This document shows, piece by piece, positions 20,290 to 29,522 of a stretch of DNA of 64,000 nt. The stretch comes from Roseiarcus sp963781895 (GTDB lineage Bacteria > Pseudomonadota > Alphaproteobacteria > Rhizobiales > Beijerinckiaceae). A program made the translations under genes and the position numbers. The notes beneath the pieces are model-generated. The model was not told the origin of the DNA, made no database searches, and saw nothing but the letters and a program-made list of their open reading frames with translations. Where the stretch lies: contig CAWAIM010000053.1 of the NCBI GenBank assembly GCA_963781895.1, forward strand, positions 62,001 through 126,000. Reading direction: 5' to 3'. How positions within the stretch are numbered: the first letter of the stretch is position 1; each line of letters opens with the position of its first letter.

Positions 20290-20766
20290 TATCCTCTCTC
20301 CCGCATCAGCCGCGACTTGTCGCGGCTCCAGTCGCGCGCCTTCTCGGTCTCGCGCTTGTCGTGCAGCTTCTTGCCGCGCCCGAGCGCGATGGCGATCTTG
20401 GCGCGCCCTTTCGCGTTAAAGTAGATTCTGAGCGGCACGATGGTCATGCCCTCGCGCTCGACGCCTTTCGCCAGCTTGGCGATTTCCTTAGCGTGCAGAA
20501 GGAGTTTACGCGGTCTCTTCGGCTCGTGGTTGAAGCGGTTGGCCTGGAGATATTCGGGGATGTTGGCGTTGTACAGGATCACCTCGCCGTTTCGGTCGAC
20601 CGAAGCGTAGCTCTCGGCCACCGTCGCCTTGCCGCTGCGCAGCGATTTGACCTCCGGACCGGTCAGCATCAATGCCGGCCTCGAACGTCTCGCCGATTTC
20701 GTAGTCGAAGCGCGCGCGCCGGTTGTCGGCGACGACCTTGTAGTTCGGCTTCTCCTTTTCGGCCAC
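20289..20766 (-). CDS. smpB: SsrA-binding protein SmpB, frameshifted
   Basis: SmpB binds tmRNA and delivers it to stalled ribosomes. From the GTG at 20766 the protein reads VAEKEKPNYKVVADNRRARFDYEIGETFEAG. One extra base at about 20670 then shifts the frame. The next frame continues MLTGPEVKSLRSGKATVAESYA, through the conserved NIPEYLQANRFNHEPKRPRKLLLH and the basic tail EKARDWSRDKSRLMRERG, to the stop. Restored length is about 158 aa, standard. It lies 14 bp downstream of dapA on the same strand, the usual alphaproteobacterial dapA-smpB operon. Since SmpB is widely conserved, the break is likely a sequence error. Confidence 0.92.
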
Positions 20767-20780
20767 TTTGGCTCGGCCCC

Positions 20781-21674
20781 TCAGGCGTTGAGCAGGCCGG
20801 CGTGGACCATGGCGCGACGGATCTGCGCCTCGGTCGCCTGGCCGACGGGAATGAGCGGAAGGCGCGTATCGGGGCGAACGCGGCCGAGCAGGCTCAGCGC
20901 GTATTTCGTGCCGTTGACGCCGGGCTCGGCGAAAATCGCCATATGCAGCGGCGTCAGGCGGTCCTGGATGCGCAGCGCGTGCGCCCAGTCGCCCTTGAAC
21001 GTCGCTTCCATCAATTCCGCGCATGGTCCGGGCGCGATATTGGCCGTCACCGAGATGCAGCCGTGACCGCCGGCGGCCATGGCCGCGAGCGCCGTCATGT
21101 CTTCGCCAGAAAGTTGGATAAAGTCGGGTCCCATGGCGAGTCGCTGGCGCGAGACGCGGCCGACGTCGCCGGTCGCGTCCTTGACGCCGACGATGTTGGG
21201 GAGTTCGAATAATCGCTTCATCGTGTCGACCGACATGTCGACCACGCTGCGGGGTGGGATATTATAAATGATAATCGGAATTCCAATTGCGTCGTTGACG
21301 GCCTTGAAGTGGTGATAGAGGCCTTCCTGCGTCGGCTTGTTGTAATAGGGCGTGACGACCAGAACGGCGTCGGCGCCGGCGCTCTCGGCGTGGCGGGCGA
21401 GTTCGATCGCCTCCGCCGTATTGTTGGAGCCGGCGCCCGCGATCACCGGAACGCGGCCGCGCGTCTCGTCGATGCAGATGTCGACGGCGCGCCGGTGCTC
21501 CTCGTGGCTCAAAGTCGGACTTTCCCCGGTCGTGCCGACCGGGACCAGCCCATGCGAGCCGGAAGTGATCTGCCAGTCGATCAGCCCGCGATAGGCCACC
21601 TCGTCGATCTTGCCGTCTTTGAAGGGCGTGACCAGCGCCGCCATCGATCCATGAAACTTCGCCTGCTTTTCCAT
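20781..21674 (-). CDS. dapA: 4-hydroxy-tetrahydrodipicolinate synthase
   Basis: A 297-aa DapA from ATG 21674 (MEKQAKFHGSMAALVTPF). The longer frame to 21737 has no family support. Pyruvate Schiff-base lysine is in VGVKDATGDV. The catalytic Tyr lies in IIIYNIPPRS, the GTTGESPTL motif binds the pyruvate carboxylate, and VVTPYYNKP is typical. DapA condenses pyruvate and aspartate semialdehyde in the lysine and diaminopimelate pathway. smpB follows at 14 bp, and the lytic transglycosylase is divergent 164 bp upstream. Confidence 0.95.
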   Translation of the reverse strand: MEKQAKFHGSMAALVTPFKDGKIDEVAYRGLIDWQITSGSHGLVPVGTTGESPTLSHEEHRRAVDICIDETRGRVPVIAGAGSNNTAEAIELARHAESAGADAVLVVTPYYNKPTQEGLYHHFKAVNDAIGIPIIIYNIPPRSVVDMSVDTMKRLFELPNIVGVKDATGDVGRVSRQRLAMGPDFIQLSGEDMTALAAMAAGGHGCISVTANIAPGPCAELMEATFKGDWAHALRIQDRLTPLHMAIFAEPGVNGTKYALSLLGRVRPDTRLPLIPVGQATEAQIRRAMVHAGLLNA

Positions 21675-21838
21675 ATCCTGCTTCCGGCTCGTCTCGCGAC
21701 CGGACGGCGTCGCCGCCGGGTCCGCTCGCGGACACATAGCCCCGGCGCGGCGCGCGCGAAAGGGAAAAGGCGCGGCGCCCCGATGGTTAACACTTCGTCA
21801 GCAATGTCGCTCCATCCTCGCGCGCGAGGTACGGACCC

Positions 21839-24388
21839 ATGACGTTTTTTCGCCCACGCGCGCTTCTCGGCGTTTGCGGCGCCGCCTGGTTGATCGCTCT
21901 CGTCCCGCCCCGGGGCCGCGAGATCGCCGAAGTCCGCGTTCCCGATCGGATTGGAGACGCGGCCGCCGCTCTCTCCGGCGTGGTTCTGCCGCCCGATGCA
22001 AGCCAAGGCGACGCCGAACTCACGGCGCAATTCACCATGGACACGATCGACGCGAGCGAGACGGCGAGCGTCGACGCCGTCGCCGCGCGAGCGGTGGTTC
22101 TGCCGCCCAGCGCGAGCGCGACCGACGCTCAGCTCGCGGCGCAATTTTCCTCGAACCCCGTCGATGCGGCCAAGCCGGCAAACGTCGGCGCCGCCGCTCC
22201 CGCGGTCGTTCCACCGCCCGATGCGGGCGCGAGCGACGCTCAGATCGCGGCGCAATTTTCATGGAATCCCGTCGACGTCGCGCAGCCTGCGAGCATCGCC
22301 TCCGACGCCGCGCCCGCGGCCATTCCGCCGCCCGACGCAAGCGCGAGCGGCGCTGAGTTCACGACGCGACCCGGCGCGGGCCATCTCGACGCGGTCACGA
22401 CGGCCAGTCTCGAGCCCGCGGCCGTTCCCGGCCCGCCGTCCGCCGTCCCCCCGTCCGCGGCTTCGGATGCGCCGCCCCCGGCTCAGCAGGCCGCGCCCAA
22501 GCCGCTGGAGTCGGCGCGCGACTCCATGGCGGCTCAGCTCTATCGCAAGGGCGACGCCGCCGGCCTCGCGGCGCTCGCCAAGGCGTCGCGCGACCCCAAC
22601 GAGCGTCTGGCGCTGGAATGGGCGTCGCTGCGCTCGGATGCTCATCCGTCGTTCGCGGCTCTGGCCGCCTTCGCCCGAGCCCATCCCGGATGGCCAGGCG
22701 AAGGATGGATTCGGCGCCGTCAGGAAGCCGATCTGCTGGTCCATTCCGACTCGCCGTCGAAGATCGCCACATATTTCGCCAGCGAGTCGCCGCAATCGAG
22801 CGCGGGAATGCTCGCCGCCGCGCGCGCGGCCTATGCGACCGGGCGGTCCGACGAGGCGGGACGGATCATTGGCGCGCTGTGGCGCAACGGCAATTTCGAC
22901 TCTTCGACCGAAATACTGATCCTGCGCGACTTCGGCGCCATGCTCGCCAAGGCTGACCACAAATATCGCGCCGACCGTCTCATCTATGCGGAGAGTTTCG
23001 CTTCCGCGCTGCGCGCCGCCGCGCTCGCCGGCCCCGACGTCTCCGCGCTGGCCAAGGCCCGCATCGCCGCCGCGCGCGGGCCGCTGACGCCGGCGCTCGC
23101 CCTCGCGGTTCCCCCGGCGCTCAGGAACGATCCAGGCCTCCTGTTCGCGCGCATTCAGGACGCCCGGCGCTCGAACCGCTCCTATGAGGCGGCGGTGCTG
23201 CTCGATCTCGCGCCGCGCGATCGCGCGGCTTTGATCAATCCGGACCGTTGGTGGAGCGAACGGCGGATGGTGGCGCGCCAGTTGCTCGATCTCGACGAGC
23301 CGCGCCTCGCGTTCGAAGTTTGCGACAACACGGTCAGGCCGGGCAATTCCGCCGACCAGGTCGACGCCGCCTTCCATGCGGGGTGGATCGCGTTGCGTTT
23401 TCTCGGCGACCCTCGCGCCGCCGCGCAGCGCTTCGCCCGCGCCGCCGAGGCGGCCGAGACGCCGATCTCCATCGCCCGCGCCGCCTATTGGCGCGCTCGA
23501 GCCGCCGAAGCGCTGGGCGATGCCGACGAGGCGAAGCTCCTCTATCAGAGCGCGGCGAGCGAGCCGATCGCATATTACGGCCAACTCGCCGCCCAGCGTC
23601 TGGGCGCGCACCGGCTGGCGCTGCGCGCGCCGATCGCCGCCGCCGAAGGCGACCAGCGCGAAGAGGCTGTTCGCGCGGTCGAGGCGCTCTACGCCGACGG
23701 GCTCGACGAGCTCGCCTCCGGGCTCGCCTTCGACGCCGCCAAGGAATGGCGGGATGAATCGCAGCTTGCGGCGATGGCCGAGGTCGTCAAGCGCTTCGGC
23801 GAAGCGGCGGCCCAGGTCGTGTTCGGCAAGATCGCGACCACGCGCGGCTATGCCTTCGACGCGATGGCGTTTCCGTCCTCCGGCGTGCCGGCCTTTCTCC
23901 CGCTCGCTCACTCGGCCGACATGGCCAGCGTCTACGCGGTCGCTCGGCAGGAAAGCGAATTCCTCTGGCAAGCGTCGTCGGGCGCGGGCGCCAAAGGCCT
24001 CATGCAGGTTATGCCGTCGACGGCGGCTTCGACCGCGCGTCGCGCCGGCGTCGCTTTCGACTACGCGCGCCTGATCGTCGATCCGGCCTTCAACACCCAG
24101 CTCGGCGCGGCCTTCCTCGGTCAGGTCCTGGAGGACGAAGGCGGTTCGCGCGAGTTGGCGTTCGCGGCCTATAACGCCGGCGGCGGCCGCGTCGCGCAGT
24201 GGATCGCGGCGCACGGCGATCCTCGAACCGGCGGCGCCGACCTCGTCGACTGGATCGAACGCATTCCCTTCGACGAAACGCGCGACTACGTGCAGCGGGT
24301 CAGCGAGAATCTCGGCGTCTATCGACAGCGCCTGGCCGAAGAGCCGCCGGCGCCCGCGCCGATGACGCCGCGGTTGGCGCGCGAATAG
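21839..24388 (+). CDS. Soluble lytic murein transglycosylase with repeat-rich N-terminus
   Basis: An 849-aa exported protein. Hydrophobic residues about 8-23 form a signal or anchor. Residues about 48-200 consist of four 37-38-residue repeats (see the repeat entry), then a Pro/Ala linker. Residues about 225-640 are the alpha-superhelical U/L domain of Slt70-type enzymes. The SLT catalytic domain (about 690-830) has the catalytic Glu in VARQESEF, GAKGLMQVMPSTA, AFAAYNAGGGR and a terminal ENLGVYRQRL. It cleaves peptidoglycan glycan strands to 1,6-anhydro-muropeptides in the periplasm. It is well over 100 residues longer than usual Slt because of the N-terminal repeats. It is divergent from dapA, itself a peptidoglycan precursor gene. 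Confidence 0.9.
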   Translation: MTFFRPRALLGVCGAAWLIALVPPRGREIAEVRVPDRIGDAAAALSGVVLPPDASQGDAELTAQFTMDTIDASETASVDAVAARAVVLPPSASATDAQLAAQFSSNPVDAAKPANVGAAAPAVVPPPDAGASDAQIAAQFSWNPVDVAQPASIASDAAPAAIPPPDASASGAEFTTRPGAGHLDAVTTASLEPAAVPGPPSAVPPSAASDAPPPAQQAAPKPLESARDSMAAQLYRKGDAAGLAALAKASRDPNERLALEWASLRSDAHPSFAALAAFARAHPGWPGEGWIRRRQEADLLVHSDSPSKIATYFASESPQSSAGMLAAARAAYATGRSDEAGRIIGALWRNGNFDSSTEILILRDFGAMLAKADHKYRADRLIYAESFASALRAAALAGPDVSALAKARIAAARGPLTPALALAVPPALRNDPGLLFARIQDARRSNRSYEAAVLLDLAPRDRAALINPDRWWSERRMVARQLLDLDEPRLAFEVCDNTVRPGNSADQVDAAFHAGWIALRFLGDPRAAAQRFARAAEAAETPISIARAAYWRARAAEALGDADEAKLLYQSAASEPIAYYGQLAAQRLGAHRLALRAPIAAAEGDQREEAVRAVEALYADGLDELASGLAFDAAKEWRDESQLAAMAEVVKRFGEAAAQVVFGKIATTRGYAFDAMAFPSSGVPAFLPLAHSADMASVYAVARQESEFLWQASSGAGAKGLMQVMPSTAASTARRAGVAFDYARLIVDPAFNTQLGAAFLGQVLEDEGGSRELAFAAYNAGGGRVAQWIAAHGDPRTGGADLVDWIERIPFDETRDYVQRVSENLGVYRQRLAEEPPAPAPMTPRLARE
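21980..22440 (+). repeat. Four tandem ~112-bp repeats encoding 37-38-aa units
   Basis: Successive units in the lytic transglycosylase begin VVLPPDAS, VVLPPSAS, VVPPPDAG and AIPPPDAS, at about residues 48, 86, 123 and 161. The first three share an (E/Q)(L/I)xAQF core and an acidic VDxAxxA segment; the fourth is more diverged. The DNA units are similar but not identical, so they arose by old duplication. Confidence 0.75.
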
Positions 24389-24560
24389 GGGCCACAACTC
24401 TGAAAGCACACGATTCCCCGCACCCAAAGCGAGCCCTGGCGCGGCTTGCCGGCGCCTGCAGGGATGGCGGCGATGCTCTCGCGAACATGCTGGAGATGGG
24501 AACCAATCTCGTGCGTGTTGATATTGGACGTGTCCTCTGACGACCAGGAAAGGATTTCCC

Positions 24561-24908
24561 ATGGATAAGACGATGATCAGCCTCTTGACCGGCGCGTCGG
24601 CGCTGGCGATCGTCGGCGGCGTCGAGAGTTCGGCCGCCGCCTCGCTCGATCAAGCGAACGCTTTGCAGCCTGCGCGGTCGTTCGCCGAATTGCTGGAGCC
24701 GATTCCCAACGCCGCCGAGCTGCTGCGGGCGGAACATGAGCGCGACGCCGCCAAAGCCGCCGACGCCGCCGGCCAGACGCCGGTTGAAGTGGCGCAATAT
24801 TACTACAACCACCATCATTACTATCACCATCATCACCATCATCACTATTGGCCTTGGCGTCGCTACCACCACCATCATCATCATTATCCACCGTCACTAT
24901 TGGAATAA
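24561..24908 (+). CDS. Secreted histidine/tyrosine-rich protein
   Basis: A 115-aa protein from ATG 24561 (AGGA 13 bases before it). A signal-like segment (LLTGASALAIVGGVESSAA) is followed by an acidic and Ala-rich middle, about residues 28-75 (ELLEPIPNAAELLRAEHERD, then AAKAADAAG). The C-terminal 40 residues carry His runs interleaved with Tyr and Trp (NHHHYYHHHHHHHYWPWRRY, then a second run). Metal binding in the periplasm is the natural guess. It is the second His-rich export in the window. It lies just downstream of the lytic transglycosylase but 172 bp away. Confidence 0.65.
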   Translation: MDKTMISLLTGASALAIVGGVESSAAASLDQANALQPARSFAELLEPIPNAAELLRAEHERDAAKAADAAGQTPVEVAQYYYNHHHYYHHHHHHHYWPWRRYHHHHHHYPPSLLE

Positions 24909-24988
24909 CTACTGACGACGGGCGCATAATTACGTTCGGCGGCGCTGTCTACGCGGCGTTGTTCTCATTGACGCATGTTCGTCGGGGT

Positions 24989-25717
24989 TCAGCGTCGCCG
25001 CTTCGCCTTTTCGTTCGCCGCGCCGAGAATGTGGCGATACGTTCCGTCGAAAACCGTATGGGTCGCCGACGTCCATTGCGTCTCGGCCGAGAGCGTGGCG
25101 CGGCTGTCGTAGATGCGCCGGGACTGCAACTCGCGCTCGGCTGCTTCCTCCTCCGGCATGGGCACGAGCTCGAACTCGGCCTCCTCGGGCACGATCAGGA
25201 TTTGCGCGAACGGCTCGCCTGGCCGGAAAACGTGGACGCCGCCCTCGGGCGGCGACTTGAACACCATGAAATACACCATCGGCCACCATCTCCGGATCAA
25301 CGCCGGAACCGCGATCGGGGTGGCGTGGGTCGGGTCGGTGTAGAAGCGCGGATGCGGCTCGGTGCGGATCGCGAACCCTTCCTCGACCTTCAGATCCAGC
25401 GACAGCTGGTAGGTGTAGTAGAGATCGCCGAAGGCGCGGAACGGCGGCCACTGGCCGCCGTGATCCGCTGGCGCCGGTCCGAAGTCGCCGTCGAGGACGA
25501 GTTTGCCGCCGACCGTGCTGACGCGAAGTTGGTTTTCATACGGGTAGAACAATTCGATTCCGTAGCGCGCGGCTTCCGAGAATGGCAGGCAATGCCAGGC
25601 CTGCTCCATCGATCCGTCCTTGCGCGGCTCTCGCTGACCGCCCCAGCCGGGAACTTCGAGCCTGGTGCGGCGCGGATTGAGGCCCGGGGTAAACGAACGA
25701 TATTTGACCTGCGCCAT
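24989..25717 (-). CDS. Conserved hypothetical protein (DUF6065-like layout)
   Basis: A 242-aa soluble protein from ATG 25717; a frame start six codons earlier is possible. Recognisable blocks: WHCLPFSEAARYGIELFYPY near residue 45, GFAIRTEPHPRFY near 115, IRRWWPMVYFMVFKSPP near 145 and FRPGEPFAQILIVPEE near 175. This layout, a substrate-like pocket made of HCLP, PF and GEPF elements, recalls DUF6065 proteins, which often sit near 2OG-oxygenase or secondary-metabolite genes. The assignment is by eye. No enzymatic partner is adjacent here and no function is proposed. Confidence 0.6.
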   Translation of the reverse strand: MAQVKYRSFTPGLNPRRTRLEVPGWGGQREPRKDGSMEQAWHCLPFSEAARYGIELFYPYENQLRVSTVGGKLVLDGDFGPAPADHGGQWPPFRAFGDLYYTYQLSLDLKVEEGFAIRTEPHPRFYTDPTHATPIAVPALIRRWWPMVYFMVFKSPPEGGVHVFRPGEPFAQILIVPEEAEFELVPMPEEEAAERELQSRRIYDSRATLSAETQWTSATHTVFDGTYRHILGAANEKAKRRR

Positions 25718-25739
25718 CGGCCTCCATCCTTCCATTCCG

Positions 25740-26105
25740 CCTGCTGAAACAGGCGCCTGCGCCCATTGGCCGCCTTGGCCGCGCTTTAGGCGATTTCCGG
25801 TTTCGCCCCAAGTTTCAACACGGACTGACTATCCGCTAGGATTCCGGCCGACCGAAGGAGAGCGACGATGCCTGCCTCGCAGCGCCAAGGCATGGGAGCA
25901 ATTCCATTTGAAGGCGGCGCTTCACCGTCCATCCCAGATTCGATCTCGTCGCGAGCGCTGACGGCCGCGACCGGATGCCGTTCAGCGGCGCGGTCGGGCT
26001 CGGCCCCTACACGGCGCTGATCCTGTCGCAGGATTCGTGAGAGCTTCAAGCCTCACGGCGCTGACGGGACGGTTATGCTATTCTGCGCCGCGGCGGAAGG
26101 GCACG
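25740..26105 (+). pseudogene. Gene-poor stretch with a possible decayed gene fragment
   Basis: These 366 bases contain no intact gene. In one plus-strand frame 25912-26040 reads RRFTVHPRFDLVASADGRDR then MPFSGAVGLGPYTALILSQDS and stops. Just upstream another frame reads SAKAWEQFHLKA, which could be the same protein after a frame change. The composition is protein-like, but no family is recognised. The promoter of the following cyclase gene must overlap this region. Confidence 0.3.
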
Positions 26106-27860
26106 ATGACCGAAACGCGCAAACTCGCGGCCATCCTCGCCGCCGACGTGGTTGGATTCAGCCGTCTCGCCGGCGCTGATGAAGATCGCACGCTCGCGCG
26201 GCTGAGGGCGTTGCGCAGCGATCTGATCGACCCCACCATCGCTGTGCACAACGGGCGGGTCGTCAAACGCACCGGCGACGGCGCGCTGGTCGAGTTCCGC
26301 AGCGTGGTGGACGCGGTGCGTTGCGCAATCGAGATTCAGAACGCCATGGTCGAGCGCAATTCGGGCGTGCCGGCCGAGCGTCGCATCGAGTTCAGGATCG
26401 GCATCCATTTGGGCGACGTGGTCGAAGAGAGCGACGGCGATCTGATGGGCGACGGCGTCAATATCGCCGCGCGGCTGGAAGGCATCGCCCAGCCGGGCGC
26501 GATCTGTCTTTCCGAGGACGCCTACCGGCAAGTGAAGGCCAGGCTCAATCTCGAGGTCAGCGATCTTGGGCAGACGCAGCTCAAGAACATCGCCGAGACG
26601 ATCAGGGTCTACGCGCTGCAGGTCGGCGCTCCGTCCGATCCGAAGTCGGCGCCGGAGGATAAGCCCGCAGCGCCCGACATGCCCTCGATCGCGGTCCTGC
26701 CCTTTCAGAACATGAGCGGCGATCCGGAGCAGGAATATTTCGCCGACGGCATTTCCGAGGACATCATCACCGCTCTGTCGAAGCTGTCGCAGCTGTTCGT
26801 CATCGCCCGCAATTCATCCTTCACCTTCAAGGGCAAAAGCGTTCACGTGCGGGAGGTCGGCAAAGATCTGGGCGTGCGTTATGTCCTGGAGGGAAGCGTC
26901 CGCAAATCGGGCAATCGGGTGCGGATCACCTCCCAGCTCATCGACGCCTCGACGGGCGGACATCTGTGGGCTGAGCGCTTCGACCGCGATCTCACCGACA
27001 TCTTCGCCGTGCAGGACGATGTGACGCGGCAGATCGTCGCCGCCCTCTCCCTCAACCTCACCCAGGGCGATCGGCGCCGGCTGATGGCCGAGCACACCGA
27101 CAATATGGAAGCGTTCGACGGCTTCCTGCGCGGACGCGAACTGTGGTGGCGGCACGCGAAGGAGCCCAACGTCCAGGCGCGCGAGTTGCTGCAACGCGCA
27201 ATCGAGCTCGATCCCAATTTCGCTCCGGCCTACGCCTGGCTCGCGGCGGCGCATGTGAACGACTACGTGAGCGGGTGGAGCGCGTCGCCGTCGCGATCGC
27301 TCGAACTCGCGCTCGAGGCGGGAACGCGGGCGGCGACGCTCGACGAGCAATATCCTTATGCGCATTGGGCGCTCGCCATGATCAATCTCTGGATGCGGCG
27401 CTACGACGCGGCCATCCGCGCGGCGGAAAATTCGATCGCGCTCAATCCAAACTTCGCCGACGGGTACAATAGCCTCGGCGTGATTCTGCATTATGTCGGC
27501 CGGTCGGAGGAGGCGATTCCCTGTTTCCAGCGCGCGATGGCGTTGGACCCCATTTGCCCGGGAATGGTGCTGCATTTCCACGGGCAGGCGTACTTTCAAC
27601 TGGGGCGATACGAAGAGGCCGCCGCCGTCCTCAAGCGCCGGATTTTCCGCTTCCCCGACACCGACGCCTCCCGCGTCTTGCTGGCCGCGACCTACGGCCA
27701 AATGGGACGTTTCGACGAGGCGCGCGCCGAGTGGCGGGAGGCGTTGCGCGTCAACCCCGACTATTCGCTGGAGCATCGACGCAAGGTGCTGCCCTACAAG
27801 AACGCGGACGATTTCGAGTCGGTCGTCAGCGGCCTGCGGAAGGCCGGATTGGTCGAGTAG
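26106..27860 (+). CDS. Class III adenylate/guanylate cyclase with TolB-like and TPR domains
   Basis: A 584-aa protein from ATG 26106 (MTETRKLAAILAADVVGFSR). The cyclase domain spans about residues 5-175: metal-binding Asp14 in AADVVGFS and Asp58 in RTGDGALVEF are present, as is MGDGVNIAARLE. Next is a TolB-like domain (about 195-330, SIAVLPFQNMSGDPEQEYFA) and then TPR repeats (about 340-584) containing NPNFADGYNSLGV-type helices. This architecture is very common in Hyphomicrobiales, usually in many paralogues. No membrane segment or signal peptide is seen. It would make cAMP from ATP in response to a ligand sensed by the C-terminal part. Nothing in the neighbourhood reveals the input. Confidence 0.9.
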   Translation: MTETRKLAAILAADVVGFSRLAGADEDRTLARLRALRSDLIDPTIAVHNGRVVKRTGDGALVEFRSVVDAVRCAIEIQNAMVERNSGVPAERRIEFRIGIHLGDVVEESDGDLMGDGVNIAARLEGIAQPGAICLSEDAYRQVKARLNLEVSDLGQTQLKNIAETIRVYALQVGAPSDPKSAPEDKPAAPDMPSIAVLPFQNMSGDPEQEYFADGISEDIITALSKLSQLFVIARNSSFTFKGKSVHVREVGKDLGVRYVLEGSVRKSGNRVRITSQLIDASTGGHLWAERFDRDLTDIFAVQDDVTRQIVAALSLNLTQGDRRRLMAEHTDNMEAFDGFLRGRELWWRHAKEPNVQARELLQRAIELDPNFAPAYAWLAAAHVNDYVSGWSASPSRSLELALEAGTRAATLDEQYPYAHWALAMINLWMRRYDAAIRAAENSIALNPNFADGYNSLGVILHYVGRSEEAIPCFQRAMALDPICPGMVLHFHGQAYFQLGRYEEAAAVLKRRIFRFPDTDASRVLLAATYGQMGRFDEARAEWREALRVNPDYSLEHRRKVLPYKNADDFESVVSGLRKAGLVE

Positions 27861-27890
27861 TCTCGAGTTCGATACCTCACTGAGCGTCCG

Positions 27891-29069
27891 CTACTCGCCA
27901 AGCAGGGTCTTCACCGTCTCCACCAGCCGCGGCACGTCGACGCTGAAGCTGAACTCCGAATCCTTCGCATGCCTCGGAGCGGCGATGAGGTCCTGTTCCG
28001 ATTGCCGCTGAAACAGCACGACGTAAGTCAGTTCGAGCATCGCGCACAAGTGCACGGACCACGGGTCTTGCTGGCCCTCGGCGATGATTTCCACGACCTT
28101 GGTCCCCGGGCGGCAGAACATCAGGTTGGCCATCGCGGCCCCGAATTCCGAAACGACGAATTCGGCCTGCGAAAACATCATCGCCTGCTCGTCGAACGAC
28201 AGCTTTTCCGGCTGAATCGCCGCAAAGCCGAGCGCCGACAGCGCGTCGATGACCATTTTCCTGTTCTTGATATTCCGGCTGTTCTTGATGCTGCGGCACA
28301 ACAGAATCTTTGCCGGATAATGGGCCGAGGGCGCATGTTTTCTGACGTTCGACAGGATGAACGAAAACACTTCCCGGTGCTGCGGGTGCGCGTTCTGGCT
28401 GCTTTCCCCGCTATGGCGGTTGCTGACGATGGCGTGCTCGAGAAAGACCGTGCGCGGCTTGATTTCCCGGATCAGCCCAGGGCGAACGTCGAGCCTCGCC
28501 AACAGCGCCCGCTGCCACGGCTTCAGCGTCCAGGTCAGCATCGGAACGCCCATTCTCGCGCCGAGATATACGAGCGGCGCGATGTCGAGCATATAGTGTC
28601 CGAAATTCGGCAGGTCCGAATTGGCGATCAGCAGATATTCGCCGGATATGTTTTGAACCCGGCCGAGCCGCTCCTCGTAGAAAAAGTGCTCCGCCGCTCC
28701 GTCTGGCGTCGGCCGGTCGACGATCGCCTTGACGGACGACAGAAAACCGTCCTGAAACGGCCCCAGGAACGAATGGCGCCATATCTGACCGCGGCGCGAA
28801 ATGAGGAGGCCGAGCGCGGGGTGCCAATATTGATCGACGAGGTGCTCCAGCGTCATCGACGGCGCATGAACCCAATGATCGCGGTAATGAACGCTCTCGG
28901 TGGTGGTCGAATTGACGCTGAGCGGGTGCAGCCTCACCTGATATTGGCGCTCCTTGACGACCGTGCATTGCGCCAGCGGCGGCGGAAAGCGGCCGGAAAA
29001 GGGAACGGTCGCCAGTTGGGTCGTTCGATCGACCGCGACCGGAATGCCGGCGTTGGAGTTCGCCGTCAT
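27891..29069 (-). CDS. Glycosyltransferase family 61 protein
   Basis: A 392-aa protein from ATG 29069. A TTG at 29225 would add 52 residues whose third-position GC fits coding DNA, so the start is uncertain. The DUF563/GT61 signature is present: NSDLPNFGHYMLD near residue 175, RPGLIREIKP, an HREVFSFILSN segment, and the C-terminal EFVVSEFGAAMANLMFCRPG followed by VVEIIAE. GT61 enzymes add sugars such as xylose or N-acetylglucosamine in cell-surface or capsule glycans. No other polysaccharide genes are near. It converges on the cyclase gene (30 bp between their ends). Confidence 0.82.
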   Translation of the reverse strand: MTANSNAGIPVAVDRTTQLATVPFSGRFPPPLAQCTVVKERQYQVRLHPLSVNSTTTESVHYRDHWVHAPSMTLEHLVDQYWHPALGLLISRRGQIWRHSFLGPFQDGFLSSVKAIVDRPTPDGAAEHFFYEERLGRVQNISGEYLLIANSDLPNFGHYMLDIAPLVYLGARMGVPMLTWTLKPWQRALLARLDVRPGLIREIKPRTVFLEHAIVSNRHSGESSQNAHPQHREVFSFILSNVRKHAPSAHYPAKILLCRSIKNSRNIKNRKMVIDALSALGFAAIQPEKLSFDEQAMMFSQAEFVVSEFGAAMANLMFCRPGTKVVEIIAEGQQDPWSVHLCAMLELTYVVLFQRQSEQDLIAAPRHAKDSEFSFSVDVPRLVETVKTLLGE

Positions 29070-29522
29070 GGCGCGCCGGAATCGCCTGCGGGCGTTCTTC
29101 CACGGCGTGCGCACGGCTTTGCGCCAGAACGCGTGCAGACGTTCGCTCAGCCGAAGGCGCAGAGCGCGATCGACGCTGTCGGGGGTCGCTGAAGTCTGCC
29201 GTGTCTGCGTCTGGAACAGTCTCAAGTCCGTCGTCGTTTCCTGGCCGGGCCCGGCGTGAAATAAGGCTCCGAGGCGCCGCGCCGAGCGAGAGCGCGACCC
29301 TATGCCCGAACGCGCGGGCCTCGACAAGATCGAGCCCGAAGCGCCCGCGTTCCCCCGCCGCGCGGTCGCTCGAGCGGCGTGACTTCGCCTGCACCGTGGG
29401 CTATGGCGGTTCTCAAAGAGGCGCGTGCGGCAAAACGCGTGCTCGAAGGCAAGGTTTGTTTTCTGGGGATTTCGACTCGCTTCGCCTCGCCGCGGCCCGA
29501 GATCGAGATTACGCTCGCGGCG

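Noticed and set aside
22259..24562. 767-aa minus-strand open frame opposite the lytic transglycosylase
   Set aside because: It is the antisense shadow of a well-supported gene in GC-rich DNA; its translation is low-complexity Arg/Gly/Ala and lacks family motifs.
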